From contig PHBU01000003.1 in assembly GCA_002840685.1 (NCBI GenBank), positions 248,001 to 312,000 on the forward strand: a stretch of DNA of 64,000 bases, read 5' to 3'. The translations under genes were made by a program, and so were the position numbers. The notes beneath the pieces were generated by a model. The model searched no databases and was not told the DNA's origin. It saw only the letters and a list, made by a program, of their open reading frames with translations. Origin of the DNA: Chloroflexi bacterium HGW-Chloroflexi-6. GTDB taxonomy: Bacteria; Chloroflexota; Anaerolineae; Anaerolineales; Villigracilaceae. Shown here one piece after another: positions 1 through 7,454 of the stretch. Position 1 is the first letter of the stretch. Every line of letters starts with the position of its first letter.

Positions 1-42
1 CAGGAAATGATGGGCCCGCTGGCTGGCGGGCTACCCTTCTAA
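1..42 (+). CDS. YbaB/EbfC nucleoid-associated protein, 3' end only
   Basis: Only the last 13 codons and the TAA stop are inside the window. They encode a short Met/Gly/Pro-rich tail ending in GGLPF, which resembles the C-terminus of YbaB/EbfC proteins. The position directly upstream of recR is the usual place for ybaB (often dnaX-ybaB-recR), and this context carries most of the weight. YbaB is a small DNA-binding protein. The assignment is an inference from context and a short tail. Confidence 0.6.
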   Translation, partial: QEMMGPLAGGLPF

Positions 43-51
43 CCTATGGCA

Positions 52-80
52 GCAGGGGCGAAGCATTGCTTCGCCCCTGC
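52..80. repeat. 29-bp perfect palindromic repeat, type A (GGGGCGAAGCA)
   Basis: Fourteen-base arms (GCAGGGGCGAAGCA and its complement) flank a single T. The same palindrome, with one base changed at each end, recurs at 22381-22409. It lies between the YbaB stop and recR. It could form a strong hairpin in the mRNA, but there is no T-tract typical of a terminator. Confidence 0.85.
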
Positions 81-97
81 TTTGCCCTTACAAAAAT

Positions 98-703
98 ATG
101 ATTCTCCCCGATCCCATCCAAAACCTGATCACTGCCTTCGAACGCCTGCCGGGCATTGGGCCAAAATCCGCTTCGCGGCTGGCCTTTCATCTGCTGCGCG
201 CGCCGGAGGACACCTCCACCCAATTGGCCGAAGCCCTGGTCGCGCTCAAGGCTCAGACTGCCTTCTGCCCGGAATGCTTTAATTTCATGCTGGCCGGGCG
301 CGAGGTCTGCGAGGTGTGTGCCAGCCCCCAGCGGGATAATGCCGTCATTTGTGTAGTCGAAGAGCCGCTCGATGTGCTGGCGTTGGAACGGGTTGGCGCC
401 TTTAGGGGCAAATATCATGTGCTGCACGGCGTTATGTCGCCCATCGAAGGGATCGGGCCTGATGACTTGAAGATCAAGCCCTTGCTGGCAAGAGTGGCGC
501 GTGGCGATGTGACTGAGATCATCCTGGCGACCAACCCCAGCATGGAAGGCGACGCCACCGCCTTATATCTGCGCCAACAGTTGCAGCAGTTTGGCGTCCA
601 TGTTACCCGCCTGGCGCGCGGCCTTCCGGCTGGCGGCGACCTGGAATATGCCGATCAAAACACCCTGCTCAGGGCACTCTCTGGGCGGCAGGAAATGAAT
701 TAA
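98..703 (+). CDS. recR: Recombination mediator protein RecR
   Basis: This 201-residue protein has the standard length and order of RecR: an N-terminal helix-hairpin-helix region (LPGIGPKSA, about residues 17-25), a Cys4 zinc finger (C57, C60, C71, C74), and a Toprim domain beginning near AVICVVEEPLDVLALE. RecR works with RecO (and RecF) to load RecA at single-strand gaps. It follows the probable ybaB gene, the usual neighbour. No clear Shine-Dalgarno precedes the ATG, but the N-terminal MILPDPIQ is family-typical, so the start is likely right. Confidence 0.97.
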   Translation: MILPDPIQNLITAFERLPGIGPKSASRLAFHLLRAPEDTSTQLAEALVALKAQTAFCPECFNFMLAGREVCEVCASPQRDNAVICVVEEPLDVLALERVGAFRGKYHVLHGVMSPIEGIGPDDLKIKPLLARVARGDVTEIILATNPSMEGDATALYLRQQLQQFGVHVTRLARGLPAGGDLEYADQNTLLRALSGRQEMN

Positions 704-711
704 TCGGTTTC

Positions 712-1158
712 ATGCCAACCCATTTCCCTGGTTCTCCTGAACAGGTTCGCGCGCTGAATGCTTACATCCGCCTGACGAGGGTGGTGGAAGCCCTTTCGGC
801 GCGTTTGCTTGTCGGGAATAGGTTGGAAGGGCTGACCACCAGCCAGTTGGGGGTACTGGATGCGCTCTTGTATCTGGGGCCGATGTGCCAGAAAGATCTG
901 GCGGGGAAAATTCTCAAATCGAGCGGAAACCTGACATTGGTGATCGACAATCTCGAAAAGCGCGGACTGGTTCAGCGCGCGCGTCAGGCCGGGGACCGGC
1001 GTTTTGTCATGGTCAGCCTGACGCAAGACGGCCGCGCCCTGATCGAGCGGGTCATGCCGCAGCATGTCGAAGATATTCGGGCTGCGCTGGCCGCGTTATC
1101 ACCTGAAGAACAGGAAACCCTGGGCGAATTGTGCAAAAAGTTGGGACTTTCGCTTTAG
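712..1158 (+). CDS. MarR-family transcriptional regulator
   Basis: This is a 148-residue winged-helix protein of MarR type. The central part carries the recognition helix and wing: CQKDLAGKILKSSGNLTLVIDNLEKRGLV, then RRFVMVSLTQDGRALIE at about residues 62-118. The N- and C-terminal helices would form the dimer interface. Such proteins usually repress a neighbouring or own promoter and release DNA on binding a small ligand. It starts 9 bp after recR stops, so it may be cotranscribed with recR. No obvious target gene sits beside it, because the next gene is convergent. Confidence 0.9.
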   Translation: MPTHFPGSPEQVRALNAYIRLTRVVEALSARLLVGNRLEGLTTSQLGVLDALLYLGPMCQKDLAGKILKSSGNLTLVIDNLEKRGLVQRARQAGDRRFVMVSLTQDGRALIERVMPQHVEDIRAALAALSPEEQETLGELCKKLGLSL

Positions 1159-1183
1159 CCGGGTATCGGAATTTTAAAATTTT

Positions 1184-1230
1184 ACAGGGTGAAAACGGCA
1201 TATTCCGGCCGTTTTCACCCTGTATTTTTT
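1184..1230. terminator. Bidirectional Rho-independent terminator
   Basis: A 16-base stem (ACAGGGTGAAAACGGC paired with its near-complement GCCGTTTTCACCCTGT) is followed by TATTTTTT and preceded by an A-rich stretch. It therefore serves both the MarR gene and the convergent DUF4173 gene that ends at 1239. Confidence 0.88.
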
Positions 1231-1238
1231 ATCAGGCG

Positions 1239-2825
1239 CTAGTCCATATATTGTTCGTAGCAGTTATAGGTTTCGTCTAGTGGGGTGGTGACGCTGGTGG
1301 CGTAGTATTCGTCTTCTTCAAAGTTGTAGTCTTTCAGGTTGAGCGAGGCCAGTGTTCGCGCGGACTGGTAGCGCGAAATGTGGAAGGATTGCCAGTTGGG
1401 GGTTTCTTCGGTTTGACGGGCTTCGGCCTGGTTGTTGAAGCAAGCCAGGGCCGCGCCGATCTGGTCACGGGTTGAAGCGTCCAGCTCTGGGCTGCGGTAC
1501 AAACTTGCCAAAACGGGAACAGCATCTTCTGAGAGCGAAGCCAGGTAGCCGACATCCAACCGATCGCCTTGCATTTGGCGCGAAACATTCTGGCGCACGA
1601 TAAAACCGTCTACGTTCATGATGGTCAGGCTGGCGGCGAAACCGAGCGAGGCAAAGATGGCAGCCAGGGCAAAGGCGCGTTGACGGTTGCGCAGCTCAAG
1701 GATGATCGTGGTCAGCAGCAGCAGGCCGAGCCAGATGATAAAGACATGGGTGTAGGTGCGCAGGCGGGTGAAGCCATAGGCGATCTCATACAAAACCAGG
1801 CGCTGGAAGGCCGATACCAGCATGACCCCAACCAGCGCGACCAGGAAGATGCCCAACCCCGAGAAGATCTGGCGCTGACCGCCCTCGTTGCGGCGGGTGA
1901 TGGTGCTCAGGCCGAGGAACAGGAGCAGGCTGAAAAAGGCGACCGTGACCAGTTCGCCGAAGCCGTTGCGGGCGTAATCGGCATAGGTATAGCCGTCGAG
2001 CTTGATGTTTTGCAGGCCGCCAAAGAAATATTGGAACTGAATGAAAACAAAACTGGCGAACAGCAGGGTGACGCTGCCCAGAACGATGGCCGATTCGGTA
2101 AAACCGAGAAAGGCCGGGACGAGGGGCTTTTCGATGCCGATCAGTTTTTCATCCTGGCCGGGTTTGGCAGCGTGCAACAGAGTGCCTGCCAGGGCATAGG
2201 CCATGACGCTGATGTAAATTGCGCGGAAGATGTATTCGGGCAGTTTTTCGAGGCTGAAAAGTTCAACCAGACCTTCGATGCGTTGGGCAAAAACCATATC
2301 GGCGGAAGACAGCAGGCTGGTGAAAAAGGCCAGCACCGGGATGGCGAACAGCAGCCCGCGCGCGATTGGCCAGAAAGCGGAGGGACGCTTCTCCTCCGCG
2401 CCTGATTCGGCTTTCGCTTTGCCGACCTGGGCCTGGAAGATGAGCGGCTCGGCGATCAGGCTGAACAGCAGGCGGAAAAATCCCGCAAAGTAATCGGCCA
2501 GGCTGTAGAGCGTCCAGCGGCCGGTTTGGTAGGAGATGACCAGCACGGCCATCGTCAACAAGGTCAGCACATAGCCGAGAAAGACCGTCAGCGGCTCAAG
2601 CCGGATGAAGGTGAAGGCCGCGAAAAAGGCGATCGGCGCAAGCAGGAACCAGGTATTGCGCGCCGGGCGAATCTGTGCCTGCCAGAGCAGGAGCACTCCG
2701 CCTGCCAGGGTCAGTGTAACAAAGATGAAAAAGGAAATGCCGGGTTCCTTATCCCAGAAGAGCAGGTCAAAAGACCAGCCCAATGCCAGGGCCAGGAGCC
2801 AGAGTCGGGTTGAATATTTTTGCAT
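1239..2825 (-). CDS. DUF4173 (DUF4153-type) multi-pass membrane protein
   Basis: This 528-residue protein has about eleven hydrophobic segments over its first 410 residues and a soluble C-terminal tail of about 120 residues. The stretch DGYTYADYARNGFGELVTV matches the conserved core of the DUF4173/DUF4153 family, whose function is unknown. The start is supported by GGAGG 4-5 bases before the ATG. The C-terminal tail, rich in Tyr, Asn and Glu, is probably outside or cytosolic and has no recognisable domain. It stands alone, convergent with the MarR gene. Confidence 0.82.
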   Translation of the reverse strand: MQKYSTRLWLLALALGWSFDLLFWDKEPGISFFIFVTLTLAGGVLLLWQAQIRPARNTWFLLAPIAFFAAFTFIRLEPLTVFLGYVLTLLTMAVLVISYQTGRWTLYSLADYFAGFFRLLFSLIAEPLIFQAQVGKAKAESGAEEKRPSAFWPIARGLLFAIPVLAFFTSLLSSADMVFAQRIEGLVELFSLEKLPEYIFRAIYISVMAYALAGTLLHAAKPGQDEKLIGIEKPLVPAFLGFTESAIVLGSVTLLFASFVFIQFQYFFGGLQNIKLDGYTYADYARNGFGELVTVAFFSLLLFLGLSTITRRNEGGQRQIFSGLGIFLVALVGVMLVSAFQRLVLYEIAYGFTRLRTYTHVFIIWLGLLLLTTIILELRNRQRAFALAAIFASLGFAASLTIMNVDGFIVRQNVSRQMQGDRLDVGYLASLSEDAVPVLASLYRSPELDASTRDQIGAALACFNNQAEARQTEETPNWQSFHISRYQSARTLASLNLKDYNFEEDEYYATSVTTPLDETYNCYEQYMD

Positions 2826-2950
2826 GGTGCCTCCAATGTGATTTTCAAATCTTGGTACAGTATGCCTGCTTTTGGCTGGCAGGCACTATCTGATGGCTTT
2901 TGAGAGTCTCTTAGAAAACTTACAATTCGATTAGAACCGAATTCGGCCTA

Positions 2951-2978
2951 TTGACGTCCGATTTCGATAGGGTATAAT
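2951..2978 (+). promoter_or_regulatory. Sigma-70-type promoter for the 20-codon gene
   Basis: TTGACG (2951-2956), a 16-nt spacer and a perfect TATAAT (2973-2978) predict a start near 2985. It drives only the very short gene at 3040, because the transcript runs into the pfkA convergent terminator. Confidence 0.8.
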
Positions 2979-3039
2979 TTGCTTATCTTTGTAAGCTTAA
3001 CAATTCATTCACTTGCTATCCTATAGAAAGGAGGAGGTG

Positions 3040-3102
3040 ATGTCTCACATGGACAGTATGAGTATCCAACGTGGCGCTATGGCATCCCTCCTCGCAGTAT
3101 AA
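3040..3102 (+). CDS. Putative 20-residue small protein (unknown function)
   Basis: ATG to TAA encodes a 20-residue peptide (MSHMDSMSIQ, then RGAMASLLAV). It is preceded by AGAAAGGAGGAGGTG, nearly the full complement of the 16S rRNA 3' end. A consensus promoter lies upstream and a hairpin terminator lies 25 bp after the stop, so this is a complete transcription unit of about 165 nt. The peptide is Met-rich (five Met) with a hydrophobic end, and I do not recognise it. The mRNA can fold back: 3087-3093 (CCTCCTC) complements the ribosome site at 3031-3037, and 3073-3083 pairs with 3108-3118. It could be a microprotein, a regulatory RNA, or both. Confidence 0.5.
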   Translation: MSHMDSMSIQRGAMASLLAV

Positions 3103-3118
3103 AGGAAGCCATAGCGCC
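3073..3118 (+). promoter_or_regulatory. 11-bp inverted repeat with anti-Shine-Dalgarno loop
   Basis: GGCGCTATGGC (3073-3083) and GCCATAGCGCC (3108-3118) are exact complements. The 24-nt loop carries CCTCCTC (3087-3093), which matches GAGGAGG of the upstream ribosome-binding site over 7 bp. The hairpin spans the end of the 20-codon frame. Confidence 0.7.
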
Positions 3119-3127
3119 GAAGCCGAG

Positions 3128-3155
3128 TGCCGCCCCTTGTGGGCGGCATTCTGCT
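3128..3155. terminator. Terminator shared by the small gene and pfkA
   Basis: TGCCGCCC and GGGCGGCA form an 8-bp GC-rich stem with a 5-nt loop. Downstream comes TTCTGCTTT on the plus side; the minus side has a weaker tract. It lies directly after the pfkA stop codon. Confidence 0.65.
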
Positions 3156-4244
3156 TTAATAATCGTCGCCAAACGAAATGCCGATGGAACGCGCCGTGCG
3201 GACGGCATCGCCATCCAGATTGACGCGCTTGATCTCGGAAACGGATTCTGAGAGCGGAATATCGATGATCTGGGCGTTGCGCAAGGCAACCATCCGGCCA
3301 AATCCGCCGGCCGCTGCCAGACGCACGGCTGCCGAACCGTAGCGGGTTGCCAGCCAGCGGTCAAAAGGAGTTGGCGACCCGCCGCGCTGGAGATGCCCCA
3401 GCACAGTCACGCGCGTCTCGGAGCCGGTTACCCGTTCGATGTATTCGCCCACTTTCAGCGAGATCCCGCCCAGGCGCGGGACGTAAACCGCATCCCCAAC
3501 ACGGCGGAAGATCTGTTCACCATCCAGCGGTTTGGCGCCTTCTGAAACAGCAATAATGCTGAAATTCCGCCCGAACTGCTGGCGGCGGCGCACTTTCTCG
3601 GCCACACGCTCATAGCGAAAGGGTATCTCAGGGATCAGGATGATATCTGCCCCGCCGGCCACGCCGGCATGCAGGGCAATGAAACCGGCGTCGCGCCCCA
3701 TCAACTCCAGCACCATCACGCGGTGATGTGATTCGGCGGTGGTGTGCAGTTTGTCTATTGCCTCGGTGGCGGTGTTCAGGGCGGTGTCGAAGCCGAAGGT
3801 CACTTCTGTACCGCTGATGTCATTGTCGATGGTTTTGGGCACGCCAACCACCGGCACGCCCTTCTGGTAAAGTTCTTGCGAGATGCGCAGGGTTCCGTCA
3901 CCGCCGATGACGATCAGCGCATCCAGACCCAATTTTTGGATGGCGGCCACCACCTCGTCGGAGGTATCTTCGACGAATTCGACTCCGTTGCGGGTAACTT
4001 TGCGCGCAAACGGGTTGCCGCGATTGGCCGTGCCGAGAATCGTTCCGCCGCGTGGCAGGATTCCGCGCACTTCATCCTGCCCAAGCGGGAACAGGCCCTC
4101 CGGTTCGATGAATCCATCGTAGCCGTTGCGGATTCCGAGCACCCGGCAGTTGTAATCGTTGCAGGCAGTTTTTACCACCGCACGAATGACCGCATTCAGC
4201 CCTGGCGCATCTCCCCCGCCAGTAAGGACACCAATTTTTTTCAT
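3156..4244 (-). CDS. pfkA: 6-phosphofructokinase (PfkA, group III type)
   Basis: The protein has 362 residues and catalyses phosphorylation of fructose 6-phosphate in glycolysis. It has the N-terminal nucleotide loop (KIGVLTGGGDAPGLNAVIR), the GGDGT motif (114-118) and PKTIDND (136-142) with catalytic Asp140. In E. coli numbering the donor-selecting residues are Gly104 (here G117) and Lys124 (here K137). This G/K mix is known from group III enzymes and leaves ATP or PPi use uncertain, with ATP favoured by the Gly. The start was chosen at MKKIGVL because GGAGG lies 5 nt upstream; a longer frame to 4283 lacks such a site. Confidence 0.94.
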   Translation of the reverse strand: MKKIGVLTGGGDAPGLNAVIRAVVKTACNDYNCRVLGIRNGYDGFIEPEGLFPLGQDEVRGILPRGGTILGTANRGNPFARKVTRNGVEFVEDTSDEVVAAIQKLGLDALIVIGGDGTLRISQELYQKGVPVVGVPKTIDNDISGTEVTFGFDTALNTATEAIDKLHTTAESHHRVMVLELMGRDAGFIALHAGVAGGADIILIPEIPFRYERVAEKVRRRQQFGRNFSIIAVSEGAKPLDGEQIFRRVGDAVYVPRLGGISLKVGEYIERVTGSETRVTVLGHLQRGGSPTPFDRWLATRYGSAAVRLAAAGGFGRMVALRNAQIIDIPLSESVSEIKRVNLDGDAVRTARSIGISFGDDY

Positions 4245-4346
4245 TTTGGCCTCCATTTTGTTGTTTGCAACCAGGATGGGCAACCCTTTATGCTTTGCAA
4301 AGAGATTTTTTGCTCTAGCCTGCTATAAACGGATCGCCCTCACAAT

Positions 4347-5528
4347 TTACGGTATCGAGAACTTAAACCTCCAGGAATCGCCTTCCTGGGTCATGAGCGA
4401 ACTGGAGCCGACCACCTCGAACCAGGTGTTGCCGGGTTTGACCGGGAAAGGTTTGCCATCTGGCCCGGTCAGGACGAATAACTCGTCAATCGCATTGCGA
4501 TACCAGGTCAGTTCGAACATTTCTCCGTCGCGGAACAAATAGGCTTTGCCTGGTCCGCTGGCAACAATATCCACAACTTCGGGGTTTTGTGAAATATATT
4601 GATGGGTGATGTAGATCACCACCACATTATCAGCGGTGATTGGCTGGTCGGTCAGGCGGTCGGTGAGCGCTGCGTAGACCGGTTGGGTGCCGTCGAAGTC
4701 GTTCTGGGTATCCGAATAGCGATAATACTTGCCGGTCTGGAAGTCATAATCCCAGCGGTTGTAGATGGCCCCCGAATAGCGGAGAAAGATCTGCTTGGCG
4801 GGCGCCCCTTTTTCAGTCAGATCGTACAAAAAGCGGAATCCATCCAGGTTTTGGCGGACGTTGCCTCCCGGCACATTCTTCTGGTTGATCCAATCGGTCA
4901 GCCCGGTGGTATCGGCCATCAGGTAGTTAACGTTGTTTGGCTCGTAGCGGCACATCGGCGGGCAGGCGCTTTCAATGATCAGCCGGTCGGCATAATTCTG
5001 GTTGAAAAGCAGGTTGAGCACGCGGTAATCGGCAGAACCGAAAGCGAAATTGGGTTTATACATTTGCATCAGGCGGTGGTCGAAGAACCGCCCTGAGCGG
5101 ATCGGCCCAACCATTTCAGAGTCATTGCCCAGGAAAATGGCCGCAAAACGGGTCGTGCCTTCCTCGATGTAGTACTCATAGACATGGTCTGCCAGCGAAA
5201 GACCCCACTGCGGGCGGTACTCGCGCGGCAGGTTGGCGACCTTGATCATCAACGGACGGCGCTCGAGCAGGGATGGGTCTTCAACTTTCAGCCCGGTCAG
5301 CGGGTTGACATCATCGGGGAAGTCAGACGGTCCGTAGCCTGCCTCTGGAAAGTCGCGGGTCGCGGTCGGGGTAATGGTTGGGGTGGGGGTCTCGGTCGGC
5401 GTGGCAGTCGCGGTAGCGGTCAGAGTTGGGGTGCTGGTCAAGGTAGGTGTCGGCGTGGGTGGCGTGAAGGCCTGTCCACAGGCGGTCAGGCCAAGGGCCA
5501 GCACGGTAAAAATTAAAAATCGTTTCAT
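4347..5528 (-). CDS. DUF3048-domain lipoprotein (YerB-like)
   Basis: This is a 393-residue lipoprotein: a signal peptide with the lipobox LTAC (Cys17), a Thr/Pro-rich linker at about residues 22-58, then a DUF3048 module (NPLTGLKVEDPSLLERRPLMIKVAN, then VYEYYIEEGTTRFAAIFLG and GPIRSGR). DUF3048 proteins such as Bacillus YerB are exported, and their biochemical role is unknown. The start has GGAGGT 4 nt upstream of the ATG. The linker is the same kind as in three other lipoproteins in this window, which suggests display on the cell surface across a thick wall. Confidence 0.9.
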   Translation of the reverse strand: MKRFLIFTVLALGLTACGQAFTPPTPTPTLTSTPTLTATATATPTETPTPTITPTATRDFPEAGYGPSDFPDDVNPLTGLKVEDPSLLERRPLMIKVANLPREYRPQWGLSLADHVYEYYIEEGTTRFAAIFLGNDSEMVGPIRSGRFFDHRLMQMYKPNFAFGSADYRVLNLLFNQNYADRLIIESACPPMCRYEPNNVNYLMADTTGLTDWINQKNVPGGNVRQNLDGFRFLYDLTEKGAPAKQIFLRYSGAIYNRWDYDFQTGKYYRYSDTQNDFDGTQPVYAALTDRLTDQPITADNVVVIYITHQYISQNPEVVDIVASGPGKAYLFRDGEMFELTWYRNAIDELFVLTGPDGKPFPVKPGNTWFEVVGSSSLMTQEGDSWRFKFSIP

Positions 5529-5631
5529 GGATACCTCCGAATTTCGATAATCATACCGCAATTTTATGCCTTGCATGATCTCTGTCCACATGGCGCGTTT
5601 GCGTGAATTGCGCAGACGCGAGCGGGGCGGG

Positions 5632-5637
5632 TATAAT
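5632..5637 (+). promoter_or_regulatory. -10 box placed for leaderless transcription
   Basis: A perfect TATAAT ends 6 nt before the ATG at 5644, so transcription would begin on or next to the start codon. The same arrangement with an identical gap precedes tmk at 9866. Confidence 0.6.
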
Positions 5638-5643
5638 CACCCG

Positions 5644-6465
5644 ATGAAAATCGCCCAGAAACTCGCCAACTGGCTCGTGCCCATCGCTGCGCTGATCCTG
5701 CTGATCACTTGGCTGCAAATTGCCCCGCCCGGCATCCTCGGCAAAGCCGATGCGCTCGGCTACGCCGTCTGCCATCGTCTCGACGAACGCTCCTTCCACT
5801 TGGATGACGGAACGCAGTCGCCGCTCTGTGCACGCTGCTCCGGGATGTATCTGGGCGCGGTCCTGGGGATCGTCTTCCAACTCGTCAGCGCCAAACGCCT
5901 GGCTGGTATGCCGCGCTGGACGATCATCCTGCCGCTCGGGCTGATCGCCGCCGCCTTTGCCGTGGACGGGGTCAACTCGTATCTTTACCTGATGAAAACC
6001 ATCAACCCCGAGCGTCTGACCTGGATCCCGAACCTGTATATCCCCAACAACACCCTGCGCCTGTGGACCGGCACCGGGGTTGGCCTGGCGATGGCGGTTG
6101 CCGTCTTTCCGGCCTTCAACCAGACCTTTTGGCGCAACTGGGACAATCGCCCGGCTCTGACCTGGCGCACCTTTCCGATCTTGCTGGCTCTGGCGGTTGG
6201 CTTGGTGCTGCTCGTCCTGACCGAATGGGACTGGGTGCTCTACCCGGCCTACCTGCTGAGCGCCGCGGGCGTGCTCCTGCTGCTGACGATGGTTTACGCC
6301 ATGGTCTGGGCCATGCTGATGCGCATCGAAAACACCTTTGACTCCTGGCGCGAGATCGGCGTGCCTCTGCTGGCCGGGCTGACGATTGCTCTGATCCAGA
6401 TCACGCTGATCGATCTCTTTCGTCTGTGGCTGACCGGTACCTGGGGCGGTTTCCCGCTGGGCTAA
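5644..6465 (+). CDS. DUF2085 multi-pass membrane protein
   Basis: This 273-residue membrane protein has about seven hydrophobic segments. The segment ALGYAVCHRLDERSFHLDDG, followed by PLCARCSGMYLGAV, is the DUF2085 signature, a His/Cys-rich motif suggesting metal or redox binding at the membrane face. The function of the family is unknown. The start at 5644 is preferred over an upstream one at 5566 because TATAAT lies 6 nt before it, which fits a leaderless message and would put the upstream frame outside the transcript. There is no Shine-Dalgarno. It converges with the gene at 6472. Confidence 0.83.
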   Translation: MKIAQKLANWLVPIAALILLITWLQIAPPGILGKADALGYAVCHRLDERSFHLDDGTQSPLCARCSGMYLGAVLGIVFQLVSAKRLAGMPRWTIILPLGLIAAAFAVDGVNSYLYLMKTINPERLTWIPNLYIPNNTLRLWTGTGVGLAMAVAVFPAFNQTFWRNWDNRPALTWRTFPILLALAVGLVLLVLTEWDWVLYPAYLLSAAGVLLLLTMVYAMVWAMLMRIENTFDSWREIGVPLLAGLTIALIQITLIDLFRLWLTGTWGGFPLG

Positions 6466-6471
6466 AAGTTT

Positions 6472-6870
6472 TTATTCGCCGCCTTCGATCGGCACAGCTT
6501 CAATGGCTGGTATTTCTGTGCCGAGGCTGGACCGCATTTCTCTTGGCAGATGAAAGTTTTGCGCCGCGTATTCAAGAATGATCTGGCTTTCTGCGCCATT
6601 TTTGATAAAAGCAGAAGGCGGGTTTGTCAGTTCTGGAACATCTCCAAGCAAAATACCTTTCAGGAAAGTGTTGTAACGAACTGAACAATAAGCGATCTCC
6701 AATTGTGTTGTATCGATGTAGGCCCGGATGGTCTGCTCGGCCCATCGTTCTTCGGATGTTTTGGGGCTGAACAGGCAAGCCAACCTGTCCTCTTGCCAGA
6801 CAGCGAACAGGACGACCACACACATCGCGATTGTCCAAAGAGAAACATAAAAAAATCTTTTTCTTTTCAT
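6472..6870 (-). CDS. Hypothetical membrane-anchored protein
   Basis: I do not recognise this 132-residue protein. A basic N-terminus (MKRKR) is followed by one hydrophobic segment (about residues 6-22), giving a membrane anchor or uncleaved signal. The remainder looks soluble and helical, with EERWAEQTIRAYIDTTQLEIAYC near residues 40-60. The start is uncertain: the frame is open upstream to 7089, but upstream codons overlap the divergent cupin gene, so the ATG at 6870 is the sensible choice. No clear ribosome site is visible. Confidence 0.6.
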   Translation of the reverse strand: MKRKRFFYVSLWTIAMCVVVLFAVWQEDRLACLFSPKTSEERWAEQTIRAYIDTTQLEIAYCSVRYNTFLKGILLGDVPELTNPPSAFIKNGAESQIILEYAAQNFHLPREMRSSLGTEIPAIEAVPIEGGE

Positions 6871-7038
6871 AGAATAATCATCCAAACCAGCTGCATGGGT
6901 AAAGAACCTCCCAGTATTTCTTATCAGCTTACCAAATCCACCTGCCCGCGTCACCTGACATTTGTCATAAAACCGTGCAGATACGCCTTGTAAACTTGGA
7001 TATGAACGCAAACTGATCTTGATTAAGGATGAAAAGCC

Positions 7039-7398
7039 ATGCTGGATGTCATCAACCTCTCCCAAAAACTTGACCTGTTCCACGAGCACTGGAGTCCGCG
7101 GATCGTGGGCGAACTGAACGATTCGTATGTCAAGCTGGCCAAATTACAGGGCGAATTTGTCTGGCATCAGCATGAGAACGAAGATGAACTCTTTTTGGTG
7201 GTCAAAGGAAAATTGCAGATCAAACTGCGCGACCGCGATCTTTGGATCAATGAAGGCGAGTTTGTCATCATCCTCAAGGGTGTGGAACACTGCCCGGTAG
7301 CGGACGAAGAAGTGCAGGTGCTGCTGCTTGAGCCGAAATCGACTCTCAATACGGGCGATGTCCAAAACGAGAGAACTGTCGAAGCGAAGTGGATTTGA
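7039..7398 (+). CDS. Cupin-domain protein
   Basis: A single small cupin of 119 residues. Motif 1 is HQHENEDELFLVVKG (metal ligands H43, H45, E49), and motif 2 ends in GVEHCP (H84). The fold therefore keeps all four usual metal ligands. Such mono-cupins are often metal-binding enzymes or sugar/oxalate-type isomerases; the exact reaction cannot be told from the sequence. It is divergent from the hypothetical gene at 6472 and 56 bp upstream of a GNAT gene. Confidence 0.87.
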   Translation: MLDVINLSQKLDLFHEHWSPRIVGELNDSYVKLAKLQGEFVWHQHENEDELFLVVKGKLQIKLRDRDLWINEGEFVIILKGVEHCPVADEEVQVLLLEPKSTLNTGDVQNERTVEAKWI

Positions 7399-7454
7399 TT
7401 TTCACATAAAATGAGCGCTCGACAGTTCTCATCATCTCAAAAGGATATTTTCCC

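Noticed and set aside
1569-2405. A 278-codon plus-strand frame opposite DUF4173
   Set aside because: Composition (Gln, Gly, Asp) is that of antisense to a hydrophobic gene, without domains.
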